Source of the DNA: an uncultured Eubacteriales bacterium
GTDB lineage: Bacteria; Bacillota; Clostridia; Lachnospirales; Bianqueaceae
DNA: 10,468 nt
Assembly: GCA_900322165.1 (NCBI GenBank)
Contig: ONYR01000170.1
Span: forward strand, 1-10,468
Direction of reading: 5' to 3'
Shown here in pieces: positions 6,668 through 10,468 of this stretch (position 1 is its first letter; every line of letters begins with the position of its first letter). A program made the translations under genes and the position numbers. The notes beneath the pieces are model-generated. The model did not search any database. It saw nothing but the letters and a program-made list of their open reading frames with translations, and was not told the origin of the DNA.

Positions 6668-8131
6668 ATGGAAAAAGTATCTGTATTAAATAAGATCCGC
6701 AGCATTATCGGAAGAGTGATGCAGCGGGCTGAGCTGATCATTCGTCTGGCCGTGAAATTCTTCGGCTTTCTGTTTTTGTTCCGCCTGATTGCCGGTTCGG
6801 AAATGTTTGCGTCGGTGGCCGGCGGACTGTTCAATGACACGACCGTTCAGATGGTACTCGCGCTTGTCGCGGCGCTTTTGCCGAGCCGCTGCGGCGTTCT
6901 GATCGCGATGCTGATCGTGATCTACAACGTGTTCCAATCGTCACTGATCGGAGCGGTGCTTGTCGGACTGATGCTCGTGCTTTTGTACTTCTCGTCCGCG
7001 AGTCTGTTCCCGGATGAGACGTTCCTCATCGTGTTGGTTCCGGTTGCGATTCACTATCACTGGCTGCTCGCGGTGCCGCTTATCTGCGGTATGTACATGG
7101 GCGCGATCTCGATCGTGCCGGTCGTGATCGGCGTGCTTGTCTACGGGGTGTACGGGATCATTCCGATGTTCCTGGATCTGCAGATGTCAAGCTCGCTTGA
7201 CGCGCTGCCGCAGCTCATTACCGAGGCGTCCAAGAACGGCCTTTCCACGCTGATGGACAACAACTCGCTGCCGTACCTGATGGTATTTATGGCGGCCGTG
7301 ATCCTTCTGACCGCGGTTGTCAAAAAGCTGCAGCTGAACTACACCCGCTACATCGCGCTTGGCGTTGGCAGTGTTTTCGGCCTCGTGATGCTTCTTGTCG
7401 GACGCAGCCAGGGTCGTCTTGGCGGTGACGGTACGGTTGTCTGGAAGGCGATCGTTGTCATTGGCGCGCTGCTGTTCCTTGAGCTGCTGAAGGTTCCGCT
7501 GAGCTACAAGGGCGCTCAGGTGCTTGAATTCGAAGACGAATCCTATGTCTATAAAGTGCGTGTCATTCCGAAGATGTCTGACGCGATCGAGAACCGCGAA
7601 AGACGTAAGGAGCGCGCAAGAAACCGTGCGGAAGGCCGCGAAGAAGGCAAGCAGAAAAAGATCGTCAAGCAAGTCAAGAAGGAGCAGCAGCTCCCGCCGG
7701 ACTCTGCCTATGTGCCTCCGGTTTCCGAGCCCGCGCAGATCGTTGATGATACCCCGACCCAGACCGTTACGCAGGCCGTGACCCAGGCTGTTTCTGAGGA
7801 TCCGACGATCCCGGCCGACACGATCGACCGCGCGCCCGCTGAGGAAGATGTCATCGATCTGTCTCTGGCGCCGGAAACGCAGGAGACTGCCGTATACGGT
7901 GAGACCGCGGTTTACGGCGAGCCCGCTTACGAAGAGACCGCTGTTTACGGGGAGCCGGAAGAGGTTCCCGCCGAGACCATCGTTCAGCCGACGATCGTAG
8001 CGGAGCCGGTGGAGGATGTTTCTGGGGAGACCCAGCGGGTCGAGACCATCACGACGCCTAAGCGCAGCGTGATCGCGGACGACGAAGAGCCGACCGATCT
8101 GTTTAACGAATTTGATGAGGATCACCGCTGA
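6668..8131 (+). CDS. Polytopic membrane protein with long charged repeat-bearing tail, unknown function
   Basis: This 487-residue protein is not assignable to a named family. Residues about 24-278 are strongly hydrophobic with roughly eight or nine membrane helices. Next come LEFEDESYVYKVRVIPK (286-302), a basic helix of Arg/Lys/Glu (about 308-338), then a 150-residue low-complexity acidic, Pro/Thr-rich tail ending in DLFNEFDEDHR. The tail contains TQTVTQAVTQAV (364-375) and three ETAVYGE copies (406-412, 412-418, 423-429). From memory, an acidic, Tyr-rich segment followed by VxPK after the last helix occurs in uncharacterised membrane proteins of Clostridia; this needs a search. AAGGTGA lies 11 bases before the start. 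It sits 25 bp after the small membrane protein gene and 37 bp before cdaA, so it is probably co-transcribed. No transporter or enzyme motif was found. Confidence 0.85.
   Translation: MEKVSVLNKIRSIIGRVMQRAELIIRLAVKFFGFLFLFRLIAGSEMFASVAGGLFNDTTVQMVLALVAALLPSRCGVLIAMLIVIYNVFQSSLIGAVLVGLMLVLLYFSSASLFPDETFLIVLVPVAIHYHWLLAVPLICGMYMGAISIVPVVIGVLVYGVYGIIPMFLDLQMSSSLDALPQLITEASKNGLSTLMDNNSLPYLMVFMAAVILLTAVVKKLQLNYTRYIALGVGSVFGLVMLLVGRSQGRLGGDGTVVWKAIVVIGALLFLELLKVPLSYKGAQVLEFEDESYVYKVRVIPKMSDAIENRERRKERARNRAEGREEGKQKKIVKQVKKEQQLPPDSAYVPPVSEPAQIVDDTPTQTVTQAVTQAVSEDPTIPADTIDRAPAEEDVIDLSLAPETQETAVYGETAVYGEPAYEETAVYGEPEEVPAETIVQPTIVAEPVEDVSGETQRVETITTPKRSVIADDEEPTDLFNEFDEDHR
7883..7957 (+). repeat. In-frame ETAVYGE peptide repeats in the tail of the 487-residue membrane protein
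   Basis: Three copies of the seven-residue ETAVYGE (first at 7883-7903) are encoded close together, the first two sharing one Glu codon, with a degenerate EPAYE unit between the second and third. The codons differ between copies (for example GTATAC versus GTTTAC for Val-Tyr), so the peptide rather than the DNA has been kept. Confidence 0.7.
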
Positions 8132-8168
8132 GATCCTTCGTTTATAGAAGACAAGGAAAGGAGGGCGC

Positions 8169-9047
8169 ATGGACGGATTCTTTTCCAATTTCTTTGGAAG
8201 TGACGGAAGTCTGAGTCACTTCCTTTATACCACGTTCCAGATCACGGATCTGCTCGATATCATCGTTGTGGCCTTCCTGATCTACGAGGTCATGATCTGG
8301 ATCCGCCGCACCCGTGGATGGATCCTGTTTAAGGGCATCGCGATCGTGCTCGCGGTATGGATCGTTGCCGGAGCGCTGAACCTCAACATGGTCGTGTGGG
8401 TGTTCGAGCGTGCGTTCAACGTTGGTATCCTTGCGATCATCATCATCTTCCAGCCGGAGCTTCGGCGTGCGCTGGAGAGGCTTGGAACGAGCAACGTGTT
8501 CAACAACATGATCGGCTTCAACTCCAACAAGATCAACGAGAAGACCGCCGTAGCCATGGCAGAGTCGATGTCGGCGATGTCGAAGGTCAAGACCGGTGCG
8601 CTGATTGCAGTGGAGCAGGTCGTGGCGCTTGGAGAGTACGAACAGACCGGTATTCCGATCGATGCAGAGATCTCCAGCCAACTGCTCATCAATATTTTCG
8701 AGAAAAACACCCCGCTTCACGATGGAGCGGTCATCATCCGTCAGAACCGCGTGTTGGCAGCGACCTGCTACCTGCCGCTTTCGGACAATACGGATATCAG
8801 TAAGGAAATGGGTACAAGACACCGTGCGGCACTGGGACTTTCCGAAGTTTCCGATGCCAAGGTGTTCATTGTTTCCGAGGAGACCGGAGCGATGTCGATG
8901 GCCTACGAGGGCAAGATCTACCGCAACATCGATGAGGATTTCATCCGCAAGGAGCTCCTCGGCAACGAAGAGACCAACAAAACACGGCGCGACAATCTTT
9001 TCCAGCGCCTTCTCAAAAACGCGGGAAGGGGGAAAGATAAGTCATGA
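8169..9047 (+). CDS. cdaA: Membrane diadenylate cyclase CdaA
   Basis: CdaA condenses two ATP into the second messenger c-di-AMP, which in Bacillota controls potassium and osmolyte uptake and cell-wall homeostasis. The 292 residues match the family in length. Three membrane helices lie at about 27-45, 52-70 and 75-95, followed by the DAC domain from about 100. The two diagnostic active-site motifs are present: DGA (185-187, in TPLHDGAVIIR) and RHR (217-219, in GTRHRAALGLSE). The later SEETGAMS is also typical. The start at 8169 follows AAAGGAGGG with only about 4 bases of spacing; no alternative start is plausible. The next gene, cdaR, overlaps by 4 bp (ATGA). It lies third in a four-gene operon behind two unknown membrane proteins. 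Confidence 0.97.
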   Translation: MDGFFSNFFGSDGSLSHFLYTTFQITDLLDIIVVAFLIYEVMIWIRRTRGWILFKGIAIVLAVWIVAGALNLNMVVWVFERAFNVGILAIIIIFQPELRRALERLGTSNVFNNMIGFNSNKINEKTAVAMAESMSAMSKVKTGALIAVEQVVALGEYEQTGIPIDAEISSQLLINIFEKNTPLHDGAVIIRQNRVLAATCYLPLSDNTDISKEMGTRHRAALGLSEVSDAKVFIVSEETGAMSMAYEGKIYRNIDEDFIRKELLGNEETNKTRRDNLFQRLLKNAGRGKDKS

Positions 9048-10384
9048 AGAAGTTTGTTCAAAAGTGGATCCTGCATAACCTGCACTACAAGATCATTGCG
9101 CTTGTCATCGCGATCTTTGTCTGGATCCTGTTTACCAACAGCAATGACCCGATCACGACTTACTCCTTCGATACGCAGGTGAACGTGCTTCACCAGGAGG
9201 AGTACGAAGAACAGGGAAGATATGTTGAGATCGAAGGGACCGATGACTTCAGTACGCTGAGCGTGGAAGTTTACGTGCGGGCCCGCCGTTCCGTCGGTGA
9301 AACGCTGCGGAACCGGGCGGTTTCGTCCTTCCTCAACGTCTATGTAGACCTGTTCGAGCTGGAGAGCAGTGACTCCAACCGACTGATCCTTCACTATGAA
9401 TTCTCTGACAGCTCGGTCAACGCAGAGCTGTATTCGATCCGAAACCGTTCCTATCTGACAGTCGATGTCGAGGAGAATATCACGATCGAGGTTCCGGTCG
9501 AATATACGATTACCGGAACGCCCGCCAACGGATATATGTACGTCATGGATGATCCGAACATCGTTGTCACACCGTCGACGATCTCCCTGACCGGCCCGGC
9601 GAATCAGCTTGAAGCGGTCGATCACGCGCAGATCACGGTCAGTGTCTCGGAAGCGAGTGCCAACGTCAACAAGACCGGCCGTCTGGTGCTGCAGGACGAG
9701 AACGGAGCGTCGGTCACCTATTCGCGTGACGTTATCTGGAGTTCGGTCAGTGAGGCTTCGGTCTTCATTCCGATCTATACCTACAAGACGGTGATGATTC
9801 AGCCTTACCTTGTCGGTTCGGCACCGAGCGGATACGAATACCTGAAGGATATCAAGCTTGATGTGGATCAGGTTTCGATCTACGGTCCGGAGAGTGTGCT
9901 TAACAAGATCTACAACGTCAGCCTCCCGGCGATCCAGCTTTCGGAGGTGACCGGAGCGTACGAAGAAGTCTTTACGCTTCAAAACGTGCTGAACGACCTC
10001 TACGGGGACGATGTGGTGAAGCTCGTTGAGGGCCAGCCGCAGACCGTGACCGTGAACTTTACGGTCGAGCAACAGGTCGAGAGAGTTGTCACGATCGCGA
10101 CAAGCTCGATCAATGTCAACGGACTTCCGGAGAATCTGAAGCTTACCTTCAGCAGCGAGTATATCGATATCACGCTCTACGGCCTGCAGGCTGAGATGGA
10201 TGCATTCGACGAATCCGCGCTGACGGTGACATTGAGACTGACCAACATGAATAAGACCGCCGGAACGCATACCGTGGCGCTGGAGGTCGGAGGTCTTGGC
10301 GATCTGCAGTACAAGGCAGTTACAACGCAGATCGTGCTGACGGCATCCGAAGAATCCTCGCAGACCGAGGAGGAAGAAAACTAG
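9044..10384 (+). CDS. cdaR: CdaA regulator CdaR, YbbR-domain membrane protein
   Basis: CdaR is a membrane-anchored extracytoplasmic protein that binds CdaA and tunes c-di-AMP synthesis in Bacillus, Listeria and relatives. This copy has 446 residues: a short cytoplasmic N-terminus, one membrane anchor (about 16-31, IIALVIAIFVWILF), then about four YbbR-type beta modules at roughly 38-147, 148-238, 245-342 and 345-434. The repeated pattern is visible in GTPANGYMYV...PSTISLTGP (158-185) and GSAPSGYEYL...DQVSIYGP (258-282), where a Gly-Tyr turn precedes the V-S-x-x-GP strand. It ends in an acidic tail, EESSQTEEEEN. The start codon overlaps the cdaA stop as ATGA, so translation is coupled. A terminator follows immediately, and glmM, the common third member of this cluster, is not next. 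Confidence 0.95.
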   Translation: MKKFVQKWILHNLHYKIIALVIAIFVWILFTNSNDPITTYSFDTQVNVLHQEEYEEQGRYVEIEGTDDFSTLSVEVYVRARRSVGETLRNRAVSSFLNVYVDLFELESSDSNRLILHYEFSDSSVNAELYSIRNRSYLTVDVEENITIEVPVEYTITGTPANGYMYVMDDPNIVVTPSTISLTGPANQLEAVDHAQITVSVSEASANVNKTGRLVLQDENGASVTYSRDVIWSSVSEASVFIPIYTYKTVMIQPYLVGSAPSGYEYLKDIKLDVDQVSIYGPESVLNKIYNVSLPAIQLSEVTGAYEEVFTLQNVLNDLYGDDVVKLVEGQPQTVTVNFTVEQQVERVVTIATSSINVNGLPENLKLTFSSEYIDITLYGLQAEMDAFDESALTVTLRLTNMNKTAGTHTVALEVGGLGDLQYKAVTTQIVLTASEESSQTEEEEN

Positions 10385-10392
10385 TCACAAGG

Positions 10393-10429
10393 GGAAGAGC
10401 GCCGTTGGGAGCTCTTCCTTCTTTGTTAT
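10393..10429 (+). terminator. Intrinsic terminator after cdaR
   Basis: GGAAGAGC (10393-10400) and GCTCTTCC (10411-10418) form a perfect 8-bp stem with a 10-base loop, starting 8 bases after the cdaR stop. The following TTCTTTGTT is T-rich but interrupted, so termination may be incomplete. Confidence 0.75.
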
Positions 10430-10443
10430 CAGAGGATCAGACA

Positions 10444-10468
10444 ATGAAACATACATTTGCGGTGTTGG
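10444..10468 (+). CDS. Start of a further gene, cut by the window end
   Basis: ATG at 10444 is preceded by AGAGGA with 7 bases of spacing and opens the frame MKHTFAVL, which runs off the window. Eight residues are too few to name a product. They do not look like the start of GlmM, which usually begins with a GTDGVRG-type sequence. Shikimate dehydrogenase or a glycosyltransferase could begin this way, but neither is supported. Confidence 0.45.

Noticed and set aside
8138..8152. CTTC...GAAG mini-hairpin between the 487-residue protein gene and cdaA
   Set aside because: A 4-bp stem with no T run cannot act as a terminator, so the operon reading stands.
7187..8188. A 333-codon minus-strand open frame opposite the 487-residue membrane protein
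   Set aside because: The plus-strand gene has membrane helices, a ribosome binding site and operon context; the reverse frame has none of these.
8918..10270. A 450-codon open frame on the minus strand opposite cdaR
   Set aside because: It is antisense to a well-supported YbbR-domain gene, with an Arg/Asp/His-rich composition and no recognisable fold.

Overview
The window looks like chromosome from a fairly GC-rich member of the Bacillota (Firmicutes). Ribosome binding sites are strong AAGGAGG-type sequences, promoters are near-consensus sigma-A type, and the diadenylate cyclase pair cdaA-cdaR is present. An Erysipelotrichia-like or Clostridia-like gut anaerobe is my guess; lineage cannot be fixed without a search. 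No tRNA, rRNA, CRISPR array, insertion sequence or phage gene was seen.

Left half, minus strand (173-5155): a promoter at 5127-5155 drives two overlapping ABC exporter half-transporter genes (5074-3344 and 3351-1594). They have the asymmetric motifs of a heterodimeric exporter with one degenerate ATP site. Next, behind an intrinsic terminator whose loop contains the stop codon of the second ABC gene, lies a metallo-beta-lactamase-fold/GNAT fusion gene (1564-173). Positions 1-172 hold no gene, but contain two diverged copies of a roughly 50-base hairpin-forming repeat.

Middle (5206-6192): cysK (O-acetylserine sulfhydrylase) is divergent from the ABC operon. Its promoter matches sigma-A well, and a perfect 15-bp palindrome sits on the predicted transcription start, so it is probably controlled by a repressor.

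Right half, plus strand (6189-10420): a new promoter overlaps the cysK stop codon and begins an apparent four-gene operon. It encodes a 126-residue two-helix membrane protein, a 487-residue polytopic membrane protein with a long charged cytoplasmic-type tail, CdaA (membrane diadenylate cyclase making c-di-AMP) and CdaR (its YbbR-domain membrane regulator). A hairpin terminator follows cdaR, and a further gene starts at 10444 and runs off the window. GlmM, the usual third partner, is not immediately downstream. The two unknown membrane proteins co-transcribed with cdaA-cdaR are the best candidates here for undescribed biology; a link to c-di-AMP signalling is inferred from gene order only.
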